This document shows positions 42,501 to 53,983 of a DNA stretch of 64,000 nt, piece after piece. The stretch covers positions 33,728,001-33,792,000 of the forward strand of contig OX467082.1 in the NCBI GenBank assembly GCA_950106755.1, written 5' to 3'. The position numbers and the translations under genes were made by a program. Numbering within the stretch: the first letter of the stretch is position 1; every line of letters starts with the position of its first letter. The notes below the pieces were generated by a model. The model was not told where the DNA came from. It saw only the letters and a list, made by a program, of their open reading frames with translations, and made no database searches. The DNA comes from Climacium dendroides (lineage: Eukaryota > Streptophyta > Bryopsida > Hypnales > Climaciaceae).

Positions 42501-44929
42501 ATCATAGAGACACTTTGTGATGTCCAAGAGTGCAACAACCTCTCCATTCTCCACCACGGGCAAATGCCTGAACTTGCCTGCCACAGATCGAGAGAAGATG
42601 ATATGAGAAACTGTCATCCTCCACGACATCTAAAACTGTTATATATTAGTAAAATTATATAATTCACGTAAAAACAATGGAAAAAATAATTTCTGCTCAG
42701 AAAAGAGCGTCTCCTACAACAAGGCATCAGTTACATGCTGCAAGTTCCCCATATCAGGAATCAAGCTAAGAATACAAATATCACCTTGAACCATCTTCTG
42801 CAAAGCCTCCACTGCAAGAGTGTCGCCCATCACAAAGACGGGATTTTTCGTCATCACCTTCGATACTGAGGTCTCCTCAGGCCTTAAACCCTCAGCAATA
42901 ACTCGGGTTGCAACATCCTGCAAGCCAAATAATGATCACAGAGATGAGGGCTCAAGTGAAATTCAGTAGTCGTGCAGAAAGAATTCAGAGCTACAAGCCA
43001 CAACATTAAAAAATTGCACCGTGATAATTTAACACACAGTGGATCGAGACGAAAACTAGCTAGCTAATATACACGTCCAAGAACAAACTTTCATAGTTTC
43101 ATTCCAGCCATTTGGGGACTGGTCCATAGTAGAGAAATCACACCCACAGCAAACAATGATGCACAGCACTAGGCTTATAATCTGACAAGGATTGTGGATT
43201 AAGGAAAAACAGACCACTGCCTCTGTAAGAACTTTCTTACAAGATCAACTGCATGTGACCATGAAATACTTTTGGATGTCAACGAGGGCCGCCAAAACTA
43301 TCAAATTCCTGAACTGTTTATTAGAATTATTTTCTAGACAAAGATGAATTTTACCACAAAAGCACTCTAGTAACGATTCATGGGAGTCATACCTTATCTG
43401 TGATAATACCACAAAGGAGCGCACTAGAATCGACGAGCAAGGCAGCATCCACCCGTCGGGTAGCCATCCGACGACACGCATCAGCCACAGTGCTGCCATC
43501 AGGAATGGTGAGAGCCTTCGACAGCCTCAAACGTTTCACCGTCCGCTCTCCAGGCGGCCTGCCAACCAGGTATACCTATTAGCTCTCTTTCATCATTTTG
43601 AAGACGTACTGTCAAATTCTAGCTCCTCCCTCACACTTCGGAACCAAAGACAATCATCAAGGAAACTTGCAAAAATACAACGGTCACAAATAAGCACTTC
43701 AAGGTAAATCACAATTACACCTCATTCTCCCTAGATGAATAGATATTTCTCTGTACGTAAAACTACCCAGCTGCACCTCCTTAAGATATCCTATGATAGT
43801 CTTGTGAGAGGGTGAGAAATATGCATCTTCTAATTAATAACGGGCTAGTGTCAGCCAAATAACCACGATTAAACAATTCAATAAAGAATTTCTATCATCC
43901 TCTTTCTACACTGGACGACAAACGCAGAACCATCCAACCTGCTATCAGTAAAACTTTCTCTCCTGTCAGATTTATAGATGACAGGTAGACAGCGAATTCC
44001 GACGTCTGGAATTAGAGTGATCAAGCAGAGGTTGTATTCTTGCGCTTCATATCCAGTATATCTACTCCATTCTAACAGTTAGACTCTGGATCCAGTCCTT
44101 CTAAATATGAGCCACTCGATGCTGGTACTCGACCACAAAAGCAAATCTCTGCTATACTTGTATTCTTGTATGCCCTAGGGAATACCTAAGTGAAGGTATT
44201 CGAACCCTGATCGGATGCAAATCACCTAGACCAGAGGATCTTTCGATCTGAACTTTGACAGTGCACTCGTCTGCCAGAACGATCCTTGCATCCCCAATGA
44301 AATCATGACACCGTCGCATTCAACTCTCACAGCAGACTGTTAATCCAAAGCAATTCGGACTGCGTATCAATCGGACCGACATTAATAATGTTCCAATAAA
44401 CCCGAAAATGCAAAGTCCCTCCACAATGAATACTCTTTCCCTCAATAAATTAGTTAGACAATCGAGTCATAGAACGCTGCACTTGGTTCAGTGCGGCAGG
44501 GTTCAAGAATGTCGCAGCCAGCGGACAGAAGTTGCAGATGCTGTAACGCCATTGTCTAGATTGATCCTCAAAAAACCCTAGAAATTACTGATTCGATCGA
44601 TCAAACAGAAATAAAGAAAGTCGCCCTTGCTGCAAGTTTTCTTTTGGTGAGGGAAAAGAAAGACGCTTCGCTGGTGGTTCTTGCAATTCCGAAGATCTCA
44701 CCAACTCTCCCTTGCCAGACAGAAAAAAAACGAAAAACAAGACGTACACAGATCGCGAAGGCTTGCGAGGAAGCGAGACGCCATTGCCCAGGGTATTCTT
44801 CTTCTGAGCGCTCATAGGGCTAGGGCCAGGGGTAGAGCCCGAGCGTGCGCTCTTCTGCGAAGACATCGGGCGCTTCGATGCTGGTGCTCCTCCTCCTCCT
44901 CCTCCCCCTTGAGAGCCCGTAGTGCTCAT
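39502..44929 (-). CDS. CBSCBSPB: CBS-CBS-PB1 domain protein with C-terminal membrane anchor, 14 exons, intact
   Basis: The coding exons, read leftward, are 44929-44750, 43575-43393, 42917-42785, 42577-42407, 42247-42169, 42017-41901, 41750-41684, 41496-41391, 41206-41148, 40929-40820, 40563-40403, 40202-40117, 40007-39918 and 39687-39502. Every junction is GT-AG, all phases agree, and the total is 1,728 nt (575 residues plus TGA). The start is the ATG at 44929, followed by a Ser/Gly/Pro-rich N-terminus. Four CBS motifs follow: about residues 70-122 (ERTVKRLRLSKALTIPDGST), 138-205 (VMTKNPVFV, KFRHLPVVENG), 249-303 and 311-365 (VMTPNPECAG, KFLHLPVTDRDG). A linker with MLQKFWDSALALEP leads to a PB1 domain (about 424-523, acidic YVDDEGDKVLLATDADL). 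A hydrophobic stretch (about 549-568) and RRSNS end the protein. This matches the plant CBSCBSPB family in length and order. CBS pairs usually bind adenine nucleotides and PB1 mediates partner binding; the exact plant role is little known. Confidence 0.93.
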
Positions 44930-45519
44930 AATAAACCTTCTGTCCCTTCCCCTTCCTTTTTGTAGACACTTCCCCCGTTGTCACCGCCAGGCAATGCACG
45001 AGTCCTCTCACGCCGGAATACTCGCCAAGTCTCTCCCACACTTCAACCTAATAACTTCACACCGTAAATCTCATCGTTAATTTATTTTTTCATCTACTTT
45101 CCAATAAAAGCTCTCCTCAGCGACAAATCAGGCGACGAAATTCATCAGGTCTTGAACCGAAACGCAAATACCAACAAATCCGATGATCCTAAAACAAACT
45201 GAACAGATTTCTTGTTTCAAACAGATTACCTGGAAAAATATATGAAATTCAAACAGATTGCCGGCAACTCTTCAACGCAAAACCTCTGAACCTCGACCTA
45301 CATTATTACGTTCTTCTGGCCAAGGTGTTTTGCAAATACTAAGTCATAGAACGAAAACAGAGCAAAGACGAGAAGGGCGGCGCAAATCAAAGGCAGACGA
45401 CAGAATCTGCCACCAAAACTTACGAGAAATAGCTCATTCGAAAGAGCGAGGCGAGATTAAGAAAACGAGCAAGTCTGGAGGGAGAATTCTTACGAGTTGT
45501 TGCTACGACGACGATCAAA
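44930..45519 (-). promoter_or_regulatory. Probable 5' UTR and promoter of the CBS-CBS-PB1 gene
   Basis: This stretch lies upstream of the start codon of the intact minus-strand gene and has no supported coding sequence. Pyrimidine-rich CTCC/CTTCC runs next to the start are typical of plant 5' UTRs. No TATA box could be singled out. A short plus-strand frame beginning at 45520 makes a two-way promoter possible. Confidence 0.35.
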
Positions 45520-45678
45520 ATGGCGGCAGATGCAGAGGACGCTTCACATCAGATGGTCGTACACCAGGTGATCAATGAGGCCCGCCTTATTTTTCTGTTC
45601 CCCTCAGTTCCCAAGTTCTCACGTTCCCATGACGTCCTTCATTCAAACTTCAAAATGCGTTCCCTCAGGTCCGACTGA
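45520..45678 (+). CDS. Short open frame divergent from the CBS-CBS-PB1 gene, unconfirmed
   Basis: ATG at 45520 sits in a near-ideal plant context (AAAATGGCGGC) and opens a 52-codon frame (MAADAEDASHQMVVHQ ...) ending at TGA 45676. A CAG|GTGATC donor-like site after codon 16 would allow it to be the first exon of a spliced gene, but no following exon is visible. It may also be chance in a GC-richer promoter region. Confidence 0.2.
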   Translation: MAADAEDASHQMVVHQVINEARLIFLFPSVPKFSRSHDVLHSNFKMRSLRSD

Positions 45679-48600
45679 CCTCAGGCAAAAGTCCACTAAT
45701 GCTTGTACTGCACACACTGTTTTCCTATTAAGGTAGAACTACCCATTACCATACAGATTTGCAATCTAGGTTTTTTGGAGAAGCTACTTATGAGCTTTTA
45801 TATTTTTCAGAGATTGAATTGTTTCAGAGAAGTCAATTGCAAAAAGAATGAAGACATTCCAACAAGAATTGAATTTTTTGTGATTTTTCAAAGTTGAAAT
45901 GTAAAATTGTGAGTAGACCCTTGTTGAAGCATGATCAGACCATTGTTGAAGCGTGGGCTGATGTGTCCGCTCCCCAATGCATTGCCATCATGATCATGAA
46001 TTAGTAAGATTGTGGTAATAAAATGGGCTAGTGACGGAAATGAGAGGAACCTGTAAGTGGCAGAATTGGGTAAATGGTGGTATTGGATAGTTCTATCTAG
46101 TGTCACTACAAAATAAGTGTCACTATAGAAATTGTAAAAACTTTAGTATAATGTTGTGATATTCTATCTTTCACTAATTAAAATTATTTTATGAGTAGTA
46201 TGCAATATGAATACTTAGCTTAACTTTGCCAAAATCCATTGTCAAACAAAAATTTCATTTATTGTAAATTTTTTCATTTCTTTATCAAATCATAATTGAT
46301 TGACATGTTCTAGTGTTGAATTTTTAAAACATTATCCCATTAGCATGTAGGCAACGAAAATATACACAACTTCCCTTCCATTAAAATCTCAAAAAAGCTT
46401 TTAAGTTCAAACAATAGGTAATGTATTGAAGGAGGAGGTTAATATAAATTTAGTAAAATGAATTTTGTAAATTTAATAAGATTTTTCTAATTTAACTTTC
46501 ATTTTATCCCTAAAGGACTGTTTATTCCCTTGGGGAACAATTTGGGTCTAGGTAGGTTCCTATTGTCTCAATTTATAGTGAATATTTTTAAAATTTTTTG
46601 AGGTTTTGTAGTTTGCCAAGAGCTTTGTGGATATGTAATTTTTATTTCAATCAGTGCTCAAGATAAAAGTTATGGCACAATAAGCCCCAAACAAATGTCA
46701 ATGGACAATATATAAAATTAAGAGAAAGTCGAAATATTTTTTAAAATATTCTTTTTCTAAAATCTTATATTTCTGTTTACATTTGAAACTTTGATTCATT
46801 TTATTTGGACTAGTGATGAGAAAGTTATGGACAATCTTACTTTTGGGGGCAATCTAAGCATCTTCTCAAAAAAATAACTTATACGGTTCATTTATGAATG
46901 CAATTTTTAAAAAAATTTAAAAAAAATTGTTAGATAGGGTTAGGTTTGTTTTTTAGAACAATCTCACCATTGGAATTATTGTATTTCAATTCTATCTTAA
47001 AGCTATTAATGATTTAGTTTTTCCTACAATCTTTAACCTATTTCTACTTAACAATTTTTTAATGAGTGAAAATTAAGTATTTTTTTGTTAAATTTTTTCC
47101 TTAGATTCTCAAATCAAATATTCAACAAAAATTTAGAAAATCAAAATCAATAGTACAAAAAAATTTAGTGAAAAAGATTCAAAGCCAAGAAATCTAGTCA
47201 AGCAAATTGCAAAAATACTTGTTTTTTCACTTTGGATGCAAATATCTTGCAATCTATATGGTTAAATTTGATGAATTTTTACCACATGTCTCAGACAAGT
47301 TAAGTACAAGATCTTATAGTTAGATTTTTTAAATGTTCTTTTTTTAGGTGAATGTAATAGAAGTCACAATTTTGAGTGTTTTTTGACAGGAAACACCCTT
47401 GGGGCTTTAGGGGTTAAGCTAATTCTATGCTTTTGATCACGATGATACAATGAGTTTTGAAAATCTAACAATAATTTATAACAATCAAATTTTGACAAAA
47501 GTTGGGTTTCAAGCATTTTAGAAAAAACAATCTACAATGTGAATTTCATATGGTATTTTGAGATTTAGTTTATTATAAAAAGAGAGATGTATAGTTCATC
47601 GATATTTCCTACATGTTTGCACAATAAAAACTAAAATATTAATTCCAAATATGTTTCAATATATTGTTATGTAAACAATTGGAAAAAAATGAAATGGTTC
47701 TCTTACAAAGTGATGACCCTTTTTGAAGGAATATTTGGTATGACTAAACAAAACAATGTTAGAATGGAATATTGGCAATTTATCTCTAAAAATGTTGTTT
47801 GTAGATGATGTGTACAATTCATTGATCATGGTTGAATACCTTATGAATAACAAATATTTTGCTATAGAATTGTATGCAAATTAAATAGAATTGCAAAACA
47901 ACATCCTCCATCTTTCACCATGCCAAGCAAATGGATATACCAAGTTCAAAAGTTCACTCAATATTCTCAAATGTTTTGTTAAAGGATAAAAATAAACACT
48001 GGAGTATCACATGAAATTTTGAAATGCATAAAATAATATTATTAATTTCAAAATTTTCTAAAAATTGAAATTATCTAGACACAAAAAAAAACAAATTGCT
48101 TCTTGTATACCTATGGCTTGAAATTGTGAATCCTTTCATTTCTTGACATTATTTTCTTAGACCATTCATTTTAGAGGTGAAGTTTCATTGTAGGTTTTTA
48201 TATAAGTGTAGTCAAATCTACTCATTGCAAAAAACACTTGCCTAAATTTATAAGTTGAAAAAAATACAATTAGCTTGTTCAATAAAATTGGATTTCCATC
48301 CAATATATTGAACAATATAATAAATATGCTAAAAATCAAAAATCTACTATTGACAATTTTTAACATAAACAAACTTTTGGCAATTATAGTCTAAAACCTA
48401 AATTGCAAATTTGTTGTACAAAGTATCTATGATATTTTATTATGGAATAGAAATATTTAATCTAATTTCAAAAGATTATTGGCAAGATAAGACATTTTCA
48501 TTTTAAAATTTGTAACTTGTCAATATCACATGTCTTCACTAGCAACAAGACATGTGGACCCTAGAACACCTACAAAATCATATATTGAAGAAAGCACCAA

Positions 48601-48771
48601 ATCAGGTTGTACATAGACTCACAAGCACCATACAACGACTCTAAAGCAGTTCCGGACACCACGAAGTCTCCTGCTAGTTGCCAGCACTTCAGTTCGATGT
48701 GAGCAAGCTTGCCCTCAAGAATTCTCCTTCATAAGCAAAGGAATCTAGAAAATGGCACCAAAAAATTCAAT
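45679..48771. other. AT-rich intergenic DNA
   Basis: No coding sequence, element end or repeat array was recognised. ORFs are short, low in complexity and without domain signals. Confidence 0.5.
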
Positions 48772-48925
48772 CTTAACCCATGAAGGACCAAGTTGATGAA
48801 TGGAGTGAAAAAGTGGCTGAAATTGACATGTTTTCATTAGTATCCACTTTGGCTACTAATGAAAACATGTCAGTTTCAGCCAGTTTTTCATTTCTTGTCA
48901 TCGACCTGGTCCTTAATGGGTTAAG
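48772..48925. ncRNA. Hairpin with 71-nt arms and 11-nt loop, candidate small-RNA precursor
   Basis: The arm 48772-48842 and the arm 48854-48925 are inverted copies (about 60 of 71 positions, one indel). The loop-proximal 30 bp is almost perfect (GGCTGAAAYTGACATGTTTT in both), and the middle has a bulged patch near 48800-48810. Stem length, terminal loop and mismatch pattern are compatible with a plant MIRNA precursor or with a young inverted-repeat siRNA locus. The strand of transcription is unknown. A small MITE is the main alternative. Confidence 0.5.
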
Positions 48926-50256
48926 GCAATAGGCAATTAGCAACCTGTGTTCCAAACAGAAGACTTTCTTTTTATAACTTAGGCACTTAGGGGTTAGACA
49001 ATGTTTCAGATTCGCATGCTGCGATCAATGCACTTCAGCATGCAATGTTGAAACAACTTCGCACCATATGCATCACTTTCTATTTGGAGTTGCAAATGAG
49101 CTCATAAAAGTTAACAGTATACCCAAACTAAAATCTAACACAACAGAACTCACAATTTCTACAGTTTTGGAAAACCTCAAGAACAAATGTGGCTGAATTT
49201 AGCCAGATTGATAACCATTTCTTCCCGAACACCACTGAGAACTCTAATTTTTCCTCTTCTCCTAAAGCATTGCTGAAACCAGACTCGCAAAGGTAACTAT
49301 ACGAGTGCATGTTTCTACTGAGAGTTAATAAAGGGTTGAGATTGTTCTCTTACATTTTACTTATGTCGTGTTCCTTGCAGATATCTTTTCATGAAATGAG
49401 TTGCAGTACATGTTGATGCTTTGCATTTTCTCTCTTTGTTTTGTCATATTTCAAAAGAATTCGGGATCAATCATTTCTCATTTGAGGATTCAGGCTGCCA
49501 TATTATGCAAATTTAGTCTGATATCAATAACGTGGCTAATTAGCGTTTTATGAGGTTGTATTTTTGATAGCAATTCTTGAAAGTAATTGCCATTGGACTT
49601 GGAGGGTATCAATATATTGTAGCTATGAAATCTATGGGATATCTGCTTAAGAGAGCTTTTAAAAGCGAGTGCTTATATGCTATGAATATTCACGTTTGCC
49701 TTCCTGACAACATTCCTTGTCCAGAAGCTCTAGGCCCCCATTGAGTCTTGATTGCAGCTCTGGATGTCAAACCTTGATATATGAATATTTTGAAATTTTC
49801 TTGAATTTTGAATGTGATTGAGGAGTTTCTTGTGAGTACTCTTTCGATGTTATTGAGTGCGAACTTTCAAAACGTAGCTTCGAGTGAGGCACTAGTGTTC
49901 AAGGACTTGGTTTTCTAACAGTGGTTTATTTGTTACAGATAATGTTAACATAAATGGATAGTTTTGGCTAGGAGGTTGGTAAGTGTGACTGACCATTTTG
50001 TCAATGTAAATTTATATAGAGATTTGTCTACTACTAAAATGAGGCCAGCTTGGCAAGATTGGAACAGGGGCTTTGCAGACGTGAAGGATAATGATTCATG
50101 TTACTAGAGTAGTTCTTGTTAGAATCCATTGGAGTCTTCCTATTGCAAACTAGTTCTTGTACATCCATGACTGTTTGAAGTTAACAAATTTTCAAATATT
50201 AGAGCGTCTTTAGTTATGTTGTGTTTTTTTGACGATACTTTGCTCAATAATTTAAG
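48926..50256. other. Intergenic DNA without recognised features
   Basis: No supported gene. Reading frames are short and interrupted on both strands. Confidence 0.4.
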
Positions 50257-50271
50257 CGTGTTTTTTCTAAT

Positions 50272-50980
50272 TTGTATACATCTGCATATTTGTGTTCGCA
50301 ATTGACAGCAAATTTTTTAATGAAACCATATACAGATGTCGTAAAGTTAGGCCAGGATTTTGAGCAGGTTGATTTGGGATATAGTCACCCTAGATTTACT
50401 GCTTTCACCGAAGATTTGTATGGCAGGGCTAAATTTGTAGTGATGGTTTTGTGTTTGGTGAATTGCAGGTGCCTCAAACAAAAATGTCGTTTCTTTCATG
50501 GGAGACTCAGTGCCAGATGGCAATCTTGCTTCAATATTGAAGAGTAAGTGTAACAACCATAGATGTTTGTTATCTCAGTGCCTAGGCTTGGTACTCCATG
50601 TGAATCAGTCGTCAAGGACGGACCCCACGAACAGAGAAGTCCAGCCTCTCCAGTTGTTTGAGCTTCGCCCCAATCCCCACGAAAATCACTCCCTTCATCC
50701 TATTGTTAACCAACACTGGCCTACAAAGTCGATAACACGTAACAATCTCCTGCAGCAACGCACTCAATACTCTCAACTGCGAACCCAAGTTTCGAATCTC
50801 CACTAGAATCCCCTCCGTCAAGTTGATGTACGAGAGGTACAACCGCAGTAAGAACATCCCCACCAGTCTTTTCTCCAACCCTTTCCGTATCCCAATTCTA
50901 CATCCAAGAAGATGGGATGGGGAAGAGACTGCCCACCAGTCTTCCCTATACTTGGAGGCTGGAAGAAAAAGTTAGCCTTT
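50272..50980. other. Unrecognised possible exon fragments
   Basis: Plus strand 50272-50547 includes VKLGQDFEQVDLGYSHPRFT, and an intron-like AATTGCAG acceptor lies at about 50468. Minus strand 50612-50878 has an 88-codon leucine-rich frame (LLRLYLSYINLTEGILVEIR). Neither shows a motif I recognise. They overlap in opposite directions, so at most one is real. Confidence 0.2.
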
Positions 50981-50998
50981 ATTTAGATACTGAGGTAG

Positions 50999-51179
50999 TG
51001 TATTGATATGGAATGCATGAATTCCAGGAAAGGGAAAGAGTATGAATATATTATATTAAGTGTTTGAGTACAAAGTATCCAGCCTTATCATAGCAGGATG
51101 AAGACACCGCTTGGACTAATAGAGCGGTGTGAGTGTAAGTTGTAGCTATTCAATCTAAGTTCAGTCAGACTAAATAACA
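50999..51179 (-). repeat. Probable 3' LTR of the Copia element
   Basis: On the minus strand it begins TGTTATTTAG directly after a polypurine tract and probably ends ATCAATACA at 50999. Without the 5' LTR for comparison the outer limit is provisional. Confidence 0.45.
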
Positions 51180-51260
51180 TGCCCCCTTCAGCTGTATAGC
51201 TGAATTAATTTACAAAAGTTTGATTGAAGAGACATTGAAGCTTCTGAAGAAGAATTGTTA

Positions 51261-53983
51261 TCAGACAATGCCCCCTGGCTTTGAAGAAGCTGAAGAGTCT
51301 AAGCCTTCAAGGCATGCATAATGTTTGATCTTAGAAAGAGATTTTGTCAAAATATTGGCCCACATAGTGGCGGTAGAAGTGAACTCCAGTTGAAGAAGCT
51401 TAAGTTGAACTTTTTCGCGTAAGAAGTGATACCTTAGGTCAATATGCTTCGAGCAATCATGATGCATTGGGTTCTCGCTGAGGGAGATACAGGATTGATT
51501 GTCGCAATATATAGTACTCGGAAGTAAAAATTTGTATCCAAGTTCTAGTATAAAGGAGTGAAGCCAAAGGAGTTCTTTTGTGGCTGAGCATTTGGATCAG
51601 ACTTGCATTTGATTAAGCCAGGGCTTCATCAAAAAGATGAAGCCTTTTTAAGCTTTGGATCAGACTTGCATTTGATGAAGCCCTGGCTTAAAAGGCATCT
51701 TCATAACATGTGAAAAAGTTTTATAGAAATCGAGGCCAGGTTGTTGGGAAAACCCCCGGGCAATAAAACGGGCTTTGTATCTAGCTAAGGAGCCATCCGA
51801 GTTATATTTGCGCCGGAAAATCCATTTGGTGCTAATAATGGAACGATGTGGGGGAGGATCTATTAGTTCCTAAGTTTTATTATTCAATAAAGAATGATAC
51901 TCGTTGTCCATGGCAAGCTTCCAGTCTCGAGCATTAGGACTGGAAAGAGCTTCAGTCACAGTGAGAGGTTCTACAAGTTGGGCTAAGAAGCCGAAACAAA
52001 ATAAGTTAGTGTCATGAAAGCGTGGGGTCTTTCGTTGTCCTTTGGTAGGACGCTGGGATCTGCGGTGTGGAGGAGATTGATGGGTCCGAGCTTAATCCTG
52101 GCATTGATGAGATCTCTGATGAGCAAAAGGTGGAGAGTCAGGTGGGGTCGCCGGTTGATCCTAGATTGAGGTGTCAGGCTTAAAGTCAACTAGTGGATGT
52201 TGGGAAAGGGAGTTTGAAGGGTCCGGTTGGTGGAGGCCTTGAATGGAGGTCTCAGGGACAGTGTACAAGTTTCCGGGATCAACAGACTAGGTGGGTGAAT
52301 TATTGTTGTTGAGAAAAGTTGCACCACCACCAGGTAATAAATACTCGTCATGAAAAACAACATCACGACTGAAAAAGAGCCGCTGAGTTTCTTGATTATA
52401 TAGTCAATATCCTTTAATGCCATGAAGAATTCTGTAGCCAAGAAAAAGACACTTGATAGTTTTAACTTCGAGTTTTGTTCTTTGATGATCGGGAATATGG
52501 GCATAAGCAGGGCAACCGAAAATATGAAGGTGACTTAAGTCTAGCTTGAAACCTGTCCAGAGCTCAGAAGGTGTTATTTTTGCCAAGGCAAACATATATG
52601 AAGAATTTTGTAAATAACAGGCTATTGATACAACTTCGGCCCAGAAAGTATGGGGCAAATGAGCAATATTCAGCATACTGCGAGCTGCTTCAATTAATGT
52701 GCGATTTTTGCGTTCAGAAATTCCGTTTTGGGCCGGGTTATAAGGAATGGTAAATTGACGTTAGATGCCGTGATCAAGATAGAATGTATTAAAGGCTTTA
52801 GACGTATATTCGCCCCCATTATCGGATCTTAGAATGAGGATCTTATGATCAGTGAATTGATTTTCCACAAGGCGTTTGTAATTTTGAAAAAAATTGAAAA
52901 CTTCCGATTTCTTACGTAAAAAATACACTGTTGTAAACCTCGAGAAGTCGTCGATGAAAATAAGAAAATAAGCAGCACCACCAAGGGATGATGTGCGCAT
53001 GGGGCCACACAAATCCGTGTGAATTAAAGCAAGCGGTACTGTAGCTCGCGTTGCACTATCAAGTGGATAAGGTTGCACTGTTTGTTTACCGTATAAACAA
53101 CCTTCACAGAGTGATAAGGTTGAGTTGAGATTTGATAAGCTTGTGACCATATTATACGAATTCATAAATTTTAAGAATTGTATATTAAGATGCCCCAATC
53201 TGTAATGCCACTTGAGTGTATCAATGTCAAGTTGCTTGGAAATTTCCGTAGTGCTAGCTGATATTGAAGGTTCGATTCCAACACCAAGTGTAAACAACGT
53301 GCCATCTTTAGAAAGGTGGAATTTAATTTGTTCATGAGAGTGTGGAGGGTGCGTTGTAATTACACACTGAGTTTGAGTAAAGGTCAAGATGGTATTTCCA
53401 GTGCTCGTAATTTGGGATACAGAGATAAGGTTCTTGGCTAAGCCCGTGATGAATAATACGTCAGGTATCAATAAAGTTTGTTCATTAGGAAGCTTTAAGA
53501 GGATAGAACCTATGCCAATAGCTTGGTAGGAACTGTTGTCGCCAAGAAGGATTAATCGTGGAGAATCCAATGCCTTGTAATCTTGGAACAGTGTCTGGAT
53601 TGGAGACATGTGTTGACTCGCCCTTGAGTCAATATACCAGGAGGAAACAGAATCGGAAGGACCGACTGTTGCAGAAAATAAGTAATGAGGTTCTTCACTA
53701 TTATAATTGTGAATATGTTGTTTAGGGGTTCCTTTTGGATTCCTTTTTAGTTTCCTGCAATCTAGAGATTTGTGGCTAGGAATGCCACAGTTGTGACACA
53801 CAATTGGTCGAGATAAAGCGTCCCGATTGAAGGGAGCATTATTATCATGAGGAAGCTTTTGACTGGGCCTCTTCTTGTCATGATTTGAACAAAAATGTGC
53901 ATTTTGGATTTTGGAACGATGTCCAGATTGGAATTTATTATTAGAAGGAGGCTTAATAAACTTGCATTTGACATAAAAGGCAC
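51261..53983 (-). pseudogene. Copia gag-pol: zinc knuckle, protease, integrase, RNase H; reverse transcriptase mostly missing
   Basis: Gag ends with the CCHC knuckle CHNCGIPSHKSLDC (about 53795). Protease has WYIDSRASQHMSP, where the family has DSGAS, so the catalytic glycine is arginine. Integrase has WHYRLGHLN, CEGCLYGKQ, LIHTDLCGPM and RSDNGGEYTSKAF (52761-53200). One stop at about 52763 is followed by the NGISERKNRTL block and IFGCPAYAHIPDHQ. The RT begins (MDNEYHSL, ARYKARFIARGFSQQ, to about 51740) and breaks off. After a 120-bp rearranged stretch, RNase H resumes (YCDNQSCISLSENPMHHD, KHIDLRYHFLREK) and ends at 51261. The order protease-integrase-RT-RNase H is diagnostic of Copia. It is not able to reverse transcribe. 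Confidence 0.85.
51590..51720. repeat. Direct and inverted duplication at the RT deletion junction
   Basis: TTTGGATCAGACTTGCATTT occurs twice in direct orientation (about 51591 and 51654). A perfect 16-bp inverted pair, AAGCCAGGGCTTCATC and GATGAAGCCCTGGCTT, follows each copy. It sits exactly where the RT domain is missing. Confidence 0.7.

Noticed and set aside
52571..52753. Plus-strand frame inside the Copia integrase region
   Set aside because: Antisense shadow of the integrase C-terminal region on the minus strand.
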